This document shows positions 24,548 to 34,100 of a DNA stretch of 64,000 nt, piece by piece. Where the stretch lies: positions 544,829 to 608,828 of the forward strand of contig NZ_JAAMPJ010000001.1 of assembly GCF_011067745.1 (NCBI RefSeq), read 5' to 3'. A model generated the notes under the pieces. That model was given only the letters and a program-made list of their open reading frames with translations. It did no database searches and was not told where the DNA came from. Source of the stretch: Lentzea alba. GTDB taxonomy: Bacteria > Actinomycetota > Actinomycetes > Mycobacteriales > Pseudonocardiaceae. Each line of letters begins with the position of its first letter. Position 1 is the stretch's first letter. The translations under genes and the position numbers were made by a program.

Positions 24548-24895
24548 ATGTCTGTGAACACCCGCACCGCCGCTCACCCGTCGACGTCCGCGCTGGTCGC
24601 GGCCTGGGCAGCGCCCGTCATGGTGATCGGCCAGTTCGGTCTGCTGTCCGGAATTCCGATCGCCGTCGTGCTCGTCGCGAGCCTGCGCGACCGTCGCTCG
24701 CGGGCCCTGCGCTGGTGGACAGGAGCGCTCGCCCTCGCCTACGCCACCCCGCTGACGCTTTGGCTCACCGGACCGAGCGAGGCACCCAGCCTGTCGAAGT
24801 ACATGAGCCCCGCGATGACCGCGTTCCTCGCGGCGACCGGTGTCGCCGTCGCCATCGCGCACCAGGTAGTTCGCAGGCGCACTACTGACAAGTAA
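24548..24895 (+). CDS. small membrane protein under TetR control
   Basis: 115 residues with three hydrophobic helices (about 18-45, 58-76, 88-108) and a basic C-terminus (HQVVRRRTTDK). ATG 24548 has AAGGAG at 6-nt spacing, a good ribosome binding site. The family is not one I recognise. It is the only gene between the divergent TetR and the methyltransferase 10 bp downstream, and the two TetR operators lie in its promoter. Small three- or four-helix proteins next to TetR genes often affect membrane stress or transport, but nothing in the sequence fixes a role. Confidence 0.8.
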   Translation: MSVNTRTAAHPSTSALVAAWAAPVMVIGQFGLLSGIPIAVVLVASLRDRRSRALRWWTGALALAYATPLTLWLTGPSEAPSLSKYMSPAMTAFLAATGVAVAIAHQVVRRRTTDK

Positions 24896-24905
24896 CCTGG
24901 CGGGC

Positions 24906-25634
24906 GTGACCCTCCCCCTGACCGGCGAACGCACGGTGCCCGGTATCGCGGAAGAGAACTACTGGTTCAGGCGGCACGAGGCCGCGTATCTGCACCTCAT
25001 CGGCCACTGCGCGGATGCGGTCGTGCTGGAGGCGGGTTGTGGCGAGGGCTACGGCGCCCAGCTGATCCGCACGGTCGCGCGGCGGGTGATCGCCCTCGAC
25101 TACGACGAGCTGACCTCGCAGCACGTCGCCCGCGCATACCCGCAACTGGACGTGCTGCGCGGCAACCTCGCAACGCTGCCGCTGCGCGACGGCAGCGTCG
25201 ACGTCGTGGCGAACCTGCAGGTCATCGAGCACCTGTGGGACCAGGAGGGGTTCCTGGCGGAGTGCCGGCGGGTGCTGCGTCCCGGCGGGACGCTCATCGT
25301 GACCACGCCGAACCGGCTGACCTTCTCACCCGGCCAGGACACGCCGCTGAACCCGTTCCACACCAGGGAACTCGCTCCGTCCGAACTGGACGAGATGGTG
25401 CGCGAGGCTGGTTTCCGCGTTGACGAACTGACGGGGCTGCGTCACGGAAAGAGGCTTGACAGTCTCCTGAACGGACAGATCATCAACGCACAGGTCGAAG
25501 TCGCCCTGTCGGGTGCGCCGTGGCCCGCCGAGCTGAAGGAGGCGGTCGAGTCGGTGACGGTGCAGGACTTCGACATCACCTCCGAGGACATGGACAGCTG
25601 CCTCGACCTGGTGGCCGTGGCGGTGCGCCCGTGA
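24906..25634 (+). CDS. class I SAM-dependent methyltransferase of the MGLP-type cluster
   Basis: 242 residues from GTG 24906. The Rossmann SAM site is VVLEAGCGEGYGAQLIR (motif I), followed by VIALDYDE, LPLRDGSVDVVANLQVIEHL and RRVLRPGGTLIVTTPN. It begins a three-gene run with the GH57 gene (4-bp overlap) and a GT4 glycosyltransferase (4-bp gap). From memory the same trio in M. tuberculosis is Rv3030-Rv3031-Rv3032, linked to 6-O-methylglucose lipopolysaccharide synthesis, with Rv3030 the candidate sugar O-methyltransferase. The same job is likely here, though the target sugar is inferred from the neighbours. Confidence 0.86.
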   Translation: MTLPLTGERTVPGIAEENYWFRRHEAAYLHLIGHCADAVVLEAGCGEGYGAQLIRTVARRVIALDYDELTSQHVARAYPQLDVLRGNLATLPLRDGSVDVVANLQVIEHLWDQEGFLAECRRVLRPGGTLIVTTPNRLTFSPGQDTPLNPFHTRELAPSELDEMVREAGFRVDELTGLRHGKRLDSLLNGQIINAQVEVALSGAPWPAELKEAVESVTVQDFDITSEDMDSCLDLVAVAVRP

Positions 25635-27088
25635 GTCGTTCTGAGGGAACGTTCTGCCTGGTCCTGCACAGCCATCTGCCGTGGCTCGCGCATCACGGCG
25701 CGTGGCCGGTCGGCGAGGAGTGGCTCTACCAGGCGTGGGCGCACTCGTACCTGCCCGTCGTGGACATGCTCCGCAGGTTCGCCGACGAAGGCCGTGAGGA
25801 CGTCCTGACGCTCGGCATCACGCCGATCCTGGCCGCGCAGCTCGACGACCCGTACTGCTTACGCGGCGCGCACGACTGGCTCGGCAACTGGCACCTGCGC
25901 TCGCACTACGCCGGGGAACGGCTGCGCGAGCTGTCCGCGTACGAGCACCGCGCGTCCTCGTGGGCGTTGGACCAGTTCGAAACGCATTGGCGGCACGGGT
26001 TTTCCCCGGTTCTGAGGTCCCTTGTGGACTCGTCGACGATCGAGCTGATCGGCGGGCCGGCGACGCATCCCTTTCAGCCGTTGCTGGATCCGCGGGTGCG
26101 TTCCTTCGCGTTGCGGACCGGTTTGGACGACACGGCGCTGCGCATCGGCCGGGCTCCGGAAGGGATCTGGGCGCCGGAATGCGGTTACTCGCCCGGCATG
26201 GAGGCGGGGTACGCGGCGGCGGGCGTGCGGCGGTTCATGGTCGACGGTCCCGCGCTGCACGGCGACACCTCCACGGCACACCCGGTCGGATCTTCGGACG
26301 TGCTGGCGTTCGGGCGTGATCTCGAGGTCTCGTACCGCGTCTGGTCGCCGAAGGTCGGCTATCCGGGCGATGCCGCGTACCGGGATTTTCACACCTTCGA
26401 TCACCCGACGGGCCTGAAGCCGTCACGGGTGACCGGCAAGAACGTGGCGCCGGAGGACAAACGGCCGTACGACCCGTCGCTGGCGCGAGAGGCCATTTCA
26501 CGCCATGTCGACGACTTCGTTGAGACAGTCGTGCGGCGGTTGCGGGCGATCGACGGCGGATTGGTCGTCGCCGCCTACGACACCGAGCTTTACGGACACT
26601 GGTGGCACGAAGGTCCCTTGTGGCTGGAGGCCGTGCTGCGCGCGTTGCCGGAAGCGGGCGTGCGCGTGACGACGTTGCGGGGCGCGGTCGAGGCCGGGCA
26701 CGTGGGCGCGCCGGTCGAGCTGCCGGCGTCGTCGTGGGGCAGCGGCAAGGACTGGCGGGTGTGGGACGGCGCGCAGGTGTCGGACATCGTGTCGTTGAAC
26801 GAGTCGGTGCAGAAAGAACTGCTGGACCTGGACTTCTCGTCCGACGTGCGGGATCCGGTGCTGGACCAGGCGGTACGCGAGGCGTTGCTGGCGTTGTCGA
26901 GCGACTGGGCCTTCATGGTCACCAAGGACTCGGCGGCCGACTACGCCCGCTATCGCGCGAAGATTCACAGCGATCGTTTCAGCGAGCTGGCGGCGTTGGC
27001 CCGCGGCGGTCGTGGTCAGGCTCGGGCGGCGGAGCTCCGCGCGGCAGACGGCCCCTTCGGGCATCTGGACGCGCGAGGAATGAGGTAA
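25631..27088 (+). CDS. GH57 family 1,4-alpha-glucan branching-type enzyme
   Basis: 485 residues. GH57 signatures in order: FCLVLHSHLPWLAHHG with the first conserved His pair, ELIGGPATHPFQPL, PEGIWAPECGYSP with the likely nucleophile Glu in APECGY, and AAYDTELYGHWWHEG with the acid Asp, ending in the helical DUF1957-type C-terminal domain (SLNESVQKELLDLDF, SSDWAFMVTKDSA). GH57 enzymes of this subgroup branch or transfer alpha-glucan chains. GTG 25631 overlaps the methyltransferase stop (GTGA). With the GT4 gene behind it, it would build and shape a glucan chain, as the Rv3031 homologue is thought to do. Confidence 0.92.
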   Translation: MSRSEGTFCLVLHSHLPWLAHHGAWPVGEEWLYQAWAHSYLPVVDMLRRFADEGREDVLTLGITPILAAQLDDPYCLRGAHDWLGNWHLRSHYAGERLRELSAYEHRASSWALDQFETHWRHGFSPVLRSLVDSSTIELIGGPATHPFQPLLDPRVRSFALRTGLDDTALRIGRAPEGIWAPECGYSPGMEAGYAAAGVRRFMVDGPALHGDTSTAHPVGSSDVLAFGRDLEVSYRVWSPKVGYPGDAAYRDFHTFDHPTGLKPSRVTGKNVAPEDKRPYDPSLAREAISRHVDDFVETVVRRLRAIDGGLVVAAYDTELYGHWWHEGPLWLEAVLRALPEAGVRVTTLRGAVEAGHVGAPVELPASSWGSGKDWRVWDGAQVSDIVSLNESVQKELLDLDFSSDVRDPVLDQAVREALLALSSDWAFMVTKDSAADYARYRAKIHSDRFSELAALARGGRGQARAAELRAADGPFGHLDARGMR

Positions 27089-27092
27089 CGGG

Positions 27093-28340
27093 ATGCGCGT
27101 GCTGATGTTGTCGTGGGAGTACCCGCCGGTGGTCGTCGGCGGACTGGGCAGGCACGTCCACGCGCTCGCGACACAGCTGGCCGCGCAGGGGCACGACGTC
27201 GTCGTGCTCTGCCGACAACCCTCCGGCACCGACGCGATCACCCACCCCACCGTGGACCTGGTGAGCGAGGGCGTGCGACTGGTCCGGGTCGCCGAGGACC
27301 CCGCGCACTTCGTGTTCGAGAAGGACCTCCTGGCGTGGACGCTCGCGATGGGTCACGCGATGACGCGCGCCGGTTTGGCGCTGGACTCGTGGCGTCCGGA
27401 CGTCGTGCACGCGCACGACTGGCTGGTCGCGCACCCGGCGGTGGCGCTGGCGGAAGCGTTCGGCGTGCCGTTGGTGGCGACGATCCACGCGACCGAGGCC
27501 GGCCGGCACTCGGGCTGGCTGTCGCACCCGTTGAACCAGCAGGTGCACTCGGTGGAGTGGTGGCTGGCGAACCGGGCCGACTCGCTGATCACCTGCTCGT
27601 CGGCGATGCGCCGCGAGGTGGCACATCTGTTCGACGTGGACCCCGACGTGGTTTCCGTGCTGCACAACGGCATCGAGCCGGGCGGCTGGAAGGTGCGGGC
27701 GAAGGACGTCGGCGCGGCCCGGCGCGCGTACTCGCCGCACGGTGATCCGCTGCTGCTCTTCTTCGGCCGCATCGAGTGGGAGAAGGGCATCCAGGACCTG
27801 ATCGCGGCGCTCCCCCGGATCCGCCGTTTTCACCGGGGCACGCGGGTTGTCGTGGCCGGTGGCGGTTCGCAGACCGAGTGGCTGCAGGAACAGGCGCGCA
27901 AGCACCGCGTGCTGCGGGCCGTCGAGTTCGTCGGGCATCTTTCCGACAGGTCTTTGGCGGCGTTGCTCACCGCGGCGAACGCCGTCGTGCTGCCCTCCCG
28001 GTACGAGCCGTTCGGCATCGTGGCCCTGGAAGCGGCTGCTGCGGGGACTCCGCTGGTCGCCTCCACCGCCGGCGGGCTCGGCGAGGTGGTTCTCGACGGG
28101 GTGACCGGACTGTCGTTCACCCCCGGTGACGTGGACGGACTCACCCGCGCCGTGCGTGCCGTGCTGTCCGATCCGGCGTCGGCCGCCGTGCGCGCGCGTG
28201 CCGCCAAGGAACGTCTGGGCACCGACTTCAACTGGGCCACGATCGCGTCGGACACGGCTTCCGTCTACGCGTCCGCCGTTGTGCGCGAACCGAGCGTCCT
28301 GGGACGCCCCAAGATCGCTACGGGCAATCTGTTCACCTAG
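27093..28340 (+). CDS. GT4 alpha-1,4-glucosyltransferase
   Basis: 415 residues of the GT-B fold. The N-terminal domain starts VLMLSWEYPPVVVGGLGRHV, the glycogen-synthase-like KxGGL-type glycine loop; the C-terminal nucleotide-sugar domain has LLLFFGRIEWEKGIQDL and the retaining-enzyme EX7E motif in SRYEPFGIVALEAAAAG. It should add glucose from UDP- or ADP-glucose to a growing alpha-1,4 chain. The close order methyltransferase, GH57, GT4 matches the mycobacterial MGLP genes, where the counterpart Rv3032 makes the long glucan backbone. ATG 27093 follows GAGG with acceptable spacing. Confidence 0.92.
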   Translation: MRVLMLSWEYPPVVVGGLGRHVHALATQLAAQGHDVVVLCRQPSGTDAITHPTVDLVSEGVRLVRVAEDPAHFVFEKDLLAWTLAMGHAMTRAGLALDSWRPDVVHAHDWLVAHPAVALAEAFGVPLVATIHATEAGRHSGWLSHPLNQQVHSVEWWLANRADSLITCSSAMRREVAHLFDVDPDVVSVLHNGIEPGGWKVRAKDVGAARRAYSPHGDPLLLFFGRIEWEKGIQDLIAALPRIRRFHRGTRVVVAGGGSQTEWLQEQARKHRVLRAVEFVGHLSDRSLAALLTAANAVVLPSRYEPFGIVALEAAAAGTPLVASTAGGLGEVVLDGVTGLSFTPGDVDGLTRAVRAVLSDPASAAVRARAAKERLGTDFNWATIASDTASVYASAVVREPSVLGRPKIATGNLFT

Positions 28341-28388
28341 CTCGGCTACAGTCGCCGGTCCCGTTAACAAGTGGTGACCGAGGACTGA

Positions 28389-29144
28389 ATGAAATACCAA
28401 CGCTTTGTGGCGCTCGGGGACAGTTGCACCGAGGGCCTGGACGACCTGCTGCCCGACGGCCGTTACCGGGGCTGGGCGGACCGCGTCGCGTCAGTGCTGG
28501 ACGCGCCGGGCTTCCGCTACGCCAACCTGGGCGTGCGCGGCCGTCGCCTGGACCAGATGCTGGTGGAGCAGGTCCCGTCCGCGGCGGCGTTGGAGCCTGA
28601 CCTCGTCGCGTTGTTCGGCGGCGGCAACGACGTGATGTCCGGCGCGTCGTGCGCGCAGATCCGGCACCGGGTCGACGCGATGGTGCGCGCCGTGACGTCG
28701 TTCGCGCCCACGGTAGCCGTCTTCACGTTGAGCGATGTCTCGCAACGCATGCCGTTCGGCTGGCGCATGCGTCCACGCATCGAGGCCCTCAACGACGCCG
28801 TACGCGTCGCCGCCGTGCGTTATGGCGCGGTTCTGGTCGACGTGTGGGACGACACGTGCGTGCAGGACTCACGCTACTTCGGCCCCGACCGCCTGCATCT
28901 GTCGTCGCTGGGACACCGGCGGTTGGCCGGACACCTGCTGTCGGCGCTCGACGTTCCGTTCGACGACTCGTGGATGGCACCGCTGGACGGAGTCGCCGCA
29001 CCGTCGTCGATGTGGGACCACTGGCGATGGCTGCGCGACCAGGTGCTGCCGGTCGCGTACACGCGCTCGCGCAACAAGTTGATCGGCCGGCAGCCGGGCG
29101 ACGGCTTCAGGCCGAAGCGTCCGACGCTTCTTCCGCTCGTTTAG
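28389..29144 (+). CDS. SGNH/GDSL hydrolase or acyltransferase
   Basis: 251 residues with the four SGNH blocks: FVALGDSCTEGLDD (Ser), YANLGVRGRR (Gly), ALFGGGNDV (Asn) and FGPDRLHLSSLGH (Asp-His). No signal peptide is present, so the enzyme is cytoplasmic. It follows the methyltransferase/GH57/GT4 run by 48 bp in the same direction. In mycobacteria the octanoyltransferase of MGLP is also an SGNH-fold protein (Rv2418c, elsewhere on the chromosome), so an acyl-transfer role on the glucan is a fair hypothesis; a plain esterase is the default. CTACAGT about 40 bp upstream may be a separate promoter box. Confidence 0.85.
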   Translation: MKYQRFVALGDSCTEGLDDLLPDGRYRGWADRVASVLDAPGFRYANLGVRGRRLDQMLVEQVPSAAALEPDLVALFGGGNDVMSGASCAQIRHRVDAMVRAVTSFAPTVAVFTLSDVSQRMPFGWRMRPRIEALNDAVRVAAVRYGAVLVDVWDDTCVQDSRYFGPDRLHLSSLGHRRLAGHLLSALDVPFDDSWMAPLDGVAAPSSMWDHWRWLRDQVLPVAYTRSRNKLIGRQPGDGFRPKRPTLLPLV

Positions 29145-29868
29145 CCAGCGCCTCCTTGGCCTTGCGGGCCATGTCCGCGATGTCCGCCCGCCGCTGCGCA
29201 TCCGCCTCGTAGTCGGCGCGCCGATCCCGCACCACCCGCGCCGGCGCGCCCACCGCGATCTTGTAGTCCGGGAAGTCGCCGCGCACCACGGCGTGCGCGC
29301 CCAGCACGCAGCCGCGGCCGACCCTCGTGCCGCGCAGCACCGTCACCTTGGCGCCGAGCCAGCAGTCCGGGCCGATGCGCACGGGTGACTTCACGATGCC
29401 CTGGTCCTTGATCGGCAGGGTGATGTCCTCGGTCTTGTGGTCGAAGTCGCAGATGTAGACCCAGTCCGCGACGAGCGAGGACGCGCCGATCTCGATGTCG
29501 AGGTAGCAGTTGACCGTGTTGTCCTTGCCGAACACGACCTTGTCGCCGATGCGCAGCGAGCCCTCGTGGCACCTCAGCGCGTTGCCGTCGCCGATGTGCA
29601 CCCAGCGGCCGATCTCCAGGCGGCCGTAGCCGGGGCGGGCCATGACGTCGACGCGCTTGCCGAAGAAGACCATGCCGCGCAGCACCACGTGAGGGTTGAG
29701 CAGGCGGAACTTCAGCAGCCGCCAGTAGCGGACGAGATACCAGGGGGTGTAGGCGCGGTGGCGCAGGACCCAGCGCAGGGAGGCGAGCGTGAGGAAGCGG
29801 GCCTGGGCCGGGTCTCGGCGCGACCTGGCCCATCTGGTCCAGACGGGTGCACCCCACATCGAAGTCAT
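29107..29868 (-). CDS. left-handed beta-helix acyltransferase (hexapeptide family)
   Basis: 253 residues. The N-terminal third is helical and basic; residues about 70-200 hold the hexapeptide repeat coil (LEIGRWVHIGDGNALRCHEG, SLRIGDKVVFGKDNTVNC, IGASSLVADWVYICDFDHK, RIGPDCWLGAKVTVLRGTRV, GCVLGAHAVVRGDFPD), with the active-site His expected in DFDHK. The C-terminus is a charged Ala/Lys/Arg/Glu helix. It transfers acetyl or another acyl group from CoA to a sugar. A similar gene (Rv3034c from memory) accompanies the mycobacterial MGLP block, converging on it in the same way. Its end overlaps the SGNH gene by 38 bp. Confidence 0.87.
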   Translation of the reverse strand: MTSMWGAPVWTRWARSRRDPAQARFLTLASLRWVLRHRAYTPWYLVRYWRLLKFRLLNPHVVLRGMVFFGKRVDVMARPGYGRLEIGRWVHIGDGNALRCHEGSLRIGDKVVFGKDNTVNCYLDIEIGASSLVADWVYICDFDHKTEDITLPIKDQGIVKSPVRIGPDCWLGAKVTVLRGTRVGRGCVLGAHAVVRGDFPDYKIAVGAPARVVRDRRADYEADAQRRADIADMARKAKEALAKRAEEASDASA

Positions 29869-29905
29869 GGGCTGAGACTCTAAATCGCGTGCGCCATGCG
29901 GCATC

Positions 29906-30199
29906 ATGCGGACCGTGCGAGAGGTGAGCGGCTTGATCCACGAGGGCAACCTGCAGCAGGTCGTCCTGTATGTCTCCTTGCTCGTGGGCTATGAGTGGGG
30001 CTATTTCGACACCGGGCCGATCGAGGCGGGCGCCGCGGCCTCGAACGCGCACGCTCCATCGTGGTTCGCGTATGCGATCGAAGGCATCACGCTGTCGGTC
30101 GCTCGTGATCACAGCAACGGGACGCTGCAGGTCGTCTTGAGCGGCGAGTTCGACGACGTGATCGAGGCACGCCTGGACACGATGCTGTTCTTCAACTGA
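29906..30199 (+). CDS. small hypothetical protein, 97 residues
   Basis: A short acidic protein that I do not recognise: an N-terminal helix (LIHEGNLQQVVLYVSLLVGYEWGYFD), a loop rich in Ala and Gly, and a strand-turn-strand end (ITLSVARDHSNGTLQVVLSG, then EFDDVIEARLDTML). No signal peptide or clear membrane segment is present. ATG 29906 has no good ribosome binding site; an in-frame TTG at 29933 follows AGAGGTGA at about 6 nt and may be the true start. It is divergent from the beta-helix acyltransferase and 14 bp ahead of the nucleoside hydrolase gene. Confidence 0.55.
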   Translation: MRTVREVSGLIHEGNLQQVVLYVSLLVGYEWGYFDTGPIEAGAAASNAHAPSWFAYAIEGITLSVARDHSNGTLQVVLSGEFDDVIEARLDTMLFFN

Positions 30200-30213
30200 G
30201 GCACCCTAGACAC

Positions 30214-31068
30214 ATGGCGATTCCTCTCATCATCGACACCGACCCCGGCGTCGACGACGCGTTCGCGATCGCGCTCGCGGCCCGCAGCGCCGAGGTCGAT
30301 CTGGTAGGCCTCACCACGGTGTTCGGCAACGTCGGCCTCGACCTCACCACGCGCAACGCGTTGGGCCTGCTCGCCCACCTCGGCCGCACCGACGTGCCCG
30401 TGGTCCGGGGCTTCGAGGGGCCGGCCGGGGCGGCGGACGTGCACGGGGAGGACGGGTTCGGCGGGCAGGCGCACACGTTGCCCGAGAACCCGCGCACGAT
30501 CTACGGCGACGATCCTGTGCGGTTCTTCGCGGACAACCTCACGCCGGACACCGTGGTCGCCGCCATCGGGCCGTTGACCAACATCGCCGCCGCGCTCGAC
30601 GCGGGCATCACGTTCCCGCGGCTGATCGTCATGGGCGGCGGGCTCGGGCTGGGCAACACGACCGAGCGGGCCGAGTTCAACTTCTGGGCCGACGCGGAGG
30701 CGGCGCGGACGGTGATCCGCCGGGGCAACCCGATCATCGTGCCGCTCAACCTCACCCAGCGGTGCATCGCCGACACCGAGTTCCTCGCGAACGTCGACCC
30801 GGTGCTGAGCAACCTCACCGGCACCTACCGCGCGTACCTCGCCCGGCATTCCGAGCAGAACCTGTCCCAGCGGGAGGAGGGCATCCTCGTCCACGACGCG
30901 GTCGCGGTGGCCGAGGCGATCGTCCCCGGCACGCTGCGCACGAAGGTCCACAGCCTCGACGTCGACGACGAGGGCGCGCTCGTCGAAGGAAAGCACCAGG
31001 TAGAGGTCGCGGAGGACACCGATTGGCCCGCGTTGAGGGCCTTCATGGAGCAGCGCTTGTCCGTTTGA
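30214..31068 (+). CDS. inosine/uridine-preferring nucleoside hydrolase
   Basis: 284 residues. The calcium-binding N-terminus PLIIDTDPGVDDAFAIALA is the signature of nucleoside hydrolases, supported by HGEDGFGG, AIGPLTNIAAALD, IVMGGGLGLGNTTERAEFNF then WADAEAA, and HDAVAVAEA near the C-terminus. It splits the N-glycosidic bond of nucleosides to base and ribose in salvage. No nucleoside transporter or kinase is beside it. The protein is slightly shorter than the usual 310 residues but all metal and ribose contacts are present. Confidence 0.94.
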   Translation: MAIPLIIDTDPGVDDAFAIALAARSAEVDLVGLTTVFGNVGLDLTTRNALGLLAHLGRTDVPVVRGFEGPAGAADVHGEDGFGGQAHTLPENPRTIYGDDPVRFFADNLTPDTVVAAIGPLTNIAAALDAGITFPRLIVMGGGLGLGNTTERAEFNFWADAEAARTVIRRGNPIIVPLNLTQRCIADTEFLANVDPVLSNLTGTYRAYLARHSEQNLSQREEGILVHDAVAVAEAIVPGTLRTKVHSLDVDDEGALVEGKHQVEVAEDTDWPALRAFMEQRLSV

Positions 31069-31126
31069 CGACAGGTTCGTGTCGCTCTCTGGGGTTGGGC
31101 GGGCACGGTAAGTAGGGTCCGCGACC

Positions 31127-34100
31127 ATGCAGCGAAGAGTCCTCACGACGGCTGCGGTGGCGGTGGCCATGACGTTCGGAGTGGTCCCTGCCTCCGCTCA
31201 ACCTCAGATTCAGGTGGTGCCGGATCCGGCGGCGCACGTGAACCCGTTCATCGGCACGACCAACCTCGGGAACACCTTCCCCGGCGCGGTCGTGCCGTTC
31301 GGCATGTTCTCCTTCAGCCCCGAGGCGTCCCGCGGCAACACCCTGCGCGCCGCGGCTCCCGGTGGCTACCGCTACGACGCGACCAAGATCCGCGGTTTCA
31401 GCCTCACCCACATGTCCGGGACGGGGTGCGCGGGCGGAAGTGGTGACATCCCGATCTTCCCGCACGTCGGGACCGTCACCACCAGCCCGACGACCGACGC
31501 GACGGACGCGGTCTACGCCAGTGAGTTCGCGCACGCGGACGAGGTGGCCAAGCCCGGCCGCTACGACGTGACGCTCAAGTCCGGCGCGAAGGCCGAGCTG
31601 TCCGCCACCGAACGCACCGGTGCCGCGCGGTTCAGCTTCCCCGCCGACAAGCCGGCGACGGTGCTGATCAACACGTCCAAGTCGCAGGTCGGCAGCAGTG
31701 CCGCGCAGACCGTGGTCGACAAGGACAAGCGGACCATCACCGGCAGCGTGACCAGCGGAAACTTCTGCGGATACATCAACCAGGTCGGCCGCCGCAGCTA
31801 CTACACGCTGCACTTCGTGGCGGAGTTCGACCAGGACTTCACCGAGGTCGGCACGTATCAAGACAACGTTGTCACGCCCGGAAGCGTCACTTCCCAGGGC
31901 GGCACGACGTACGGGACGAACGGCTGGCCGGTGCTGGGCAAGGGTTCCGGTGCCTACCTCGGGTTCGCGCCCGGCAGCCAGGTCGGTGTCAAGGTCGGCA
32001 TCTCCTACGTGAGCCTCGACAACGCGCGGGCGAACCTCAAAGCCGAGAACAAGGGTCAGTCCATTGAGGACATGAGGGACAACGCGTACATCGCGTGGCA
32101 GAAGCAGCTCAAGCGCATCGAGGTCGGCGGCGGCTCCGATGACGAGCGCACCAAGTTCTACACCGCGCTGTACCACTCGTTGTTGCACCCCAACCTGTTC
32201 AGCGACGTCAACGGCGAGTACGCCGGGTTCGACGGCAAGACTCACAAGATCGACAAGCGTCGGCAGAAGGCCCAGTACGGCACGTTCTCCGGCTGGGACA
32301 TCTACCGCTCGCAGCTGCAGCTCGTGACGCTGCTCGAACCGCAGATCGGTTCGGACATCGCGCAGTCGCTGCTCAACCAGGCCGACCAGAACAACGGCGT
32401 GTGGGACCGCTGGACGCACAACGGCGGCGGCACGCACGTGATGAACGGCGACCCCGCGCCCATCGCGCTGGCCGCGATCTCGGCGTTCGGCGGCGACAGG
32501 TACGACATCAAGTCGTCGCTTCGGAGCCTGGTCAAGGCTGCCACCGTGCCGACGGCGCTGGACCTGAGCAAGGACGGCTGGGCCGTGATGTCGGTCGGGC
32601 AGCGGCCGTCGCTCGACAAGTACCTGAAGCACAAGTACATGCCGTCCGTGTCGAACGCTTGGGGTGGCGCGGCGGAGACCCTGGAGATCTCCGCGGCGGA
32701 CTTCGCGATCAGCCAGCTGGCCGCACGCACCGGTGACAAGTCGATCCAACGCACGTTCGCCGAGCGCGCGCAGTGGTGGCAGAACAACTTCGACCCGGTC
32801 GCGGACAGGACGGGCGGCTACATCCGCAACCGCAACGCCGACGGCACGTGGGTCAAGGACTTCACGCCGGACACCGGCAACGGGTTCGTCGAGGGCAGCA
32901 GCGCCCAGTACACGTGGATGGTGACGCACAACGTCGCCGGGCTCGTCGAGTCGCTCGGTGGCCGCGAGCGTGCCACCAAGCGGCTGGACGACTTCTTCCA
33001 CAACGCCGACGGCAGCTGGGCCCTCACGGGTCGCGGCGGCGCGAAGTCCGAATTGGACAACGAACCGTCGGTGAACGTGCCGTGGCTGTACAACTACACG
33101 GGCCAGCCGGCGAAGACGCAGGAGACGCTGCGCGAGACGATCAGCTCGCTGTGGAAGAACGCGCCCGGCGGCATTCCCGGCAACGACGACCTCGGCGCGA
33201 TGTCGTCGTGGTTCGTCTTCACCTCGATGGGCATCTACCCGCAGGTGCCGTCACGCGCCGAGCTGGTGCTGAGCAGCCCGCTGTTCACGTCGGTGAAGAT
33301 CAACCGCGGTGGCGGCAAGGACATCACGATCAACGCGCCGCAAGCCAACACCGCCACGAAGTACGTGCAGTCGCTGAAGGTCAACGGCCGTGCGACCACG
33401 AAGACCTGGCTGCCAGAGTCGTTCGTCGAGCGCGGCGGCAAGCTCGACTTCGTGCTGGGCAAGGCGCCTTCCTCGTGGGGGACGGGCGCAGCCGATGCCC
33501 CGCCGTCGTTCCGCGACGGGGAACAGCCGATCAGGCACGACCAGCCCTACTACCTCACCGTCGAACCGCGTCAGCTCGTCGTCGAGCCCGGGAAGTCGGT
33601 CACGGCGAAGGTCGACGCGGTCAAGCTGTACGACGGCGACCCGAAGGCGACGTACACGATCACCGGCCCGGAGGCGCTGAAGTTCACGCCCACGACCGGT
33701 GCCGTGCCGGCGGAGTTCACGGTCTCGGCGGAAGCCGGTACGGCGCAAGGCTTCTACGACTTCACCGTCACGGTGACCGTCGAGGGCGCCCCGAAGCCGG
33801 TCGTGTTGCCGCAGACGGTGAAGGTCGCGCCGGCGGGCAGCATGCTCGCCGCCGTGAACAACGTCGGCGCCTCCGCCGACGCCGACGGTGAGGGCGACTT
33901 CGACGGCGGCGGCTACAGCTACTCGCGGGAAGCGCTGGCCACGGCCGGTCTTCCGCCGGGCGGCACCGGCACCGTCGACGGGCTGACGTTCACCTGGCCG
34001 TCGTCGCCTCCCGGTCGTCCCGACAACGCGACCGCTGCCAAGCAAACGCTTGCACTGTCCGGAACGCGGCTCGCTTTCGTCGGTTCCGCAGCCAATGGCG

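Noticed and set aside
31043..33001. A 650-codon frame antisense to the GH92 gene
   Set aside because: The composition is Arg/Val/Asp repeats without family blocks, and the GH92 frame is clear with signal peptide and catalytic motifs.
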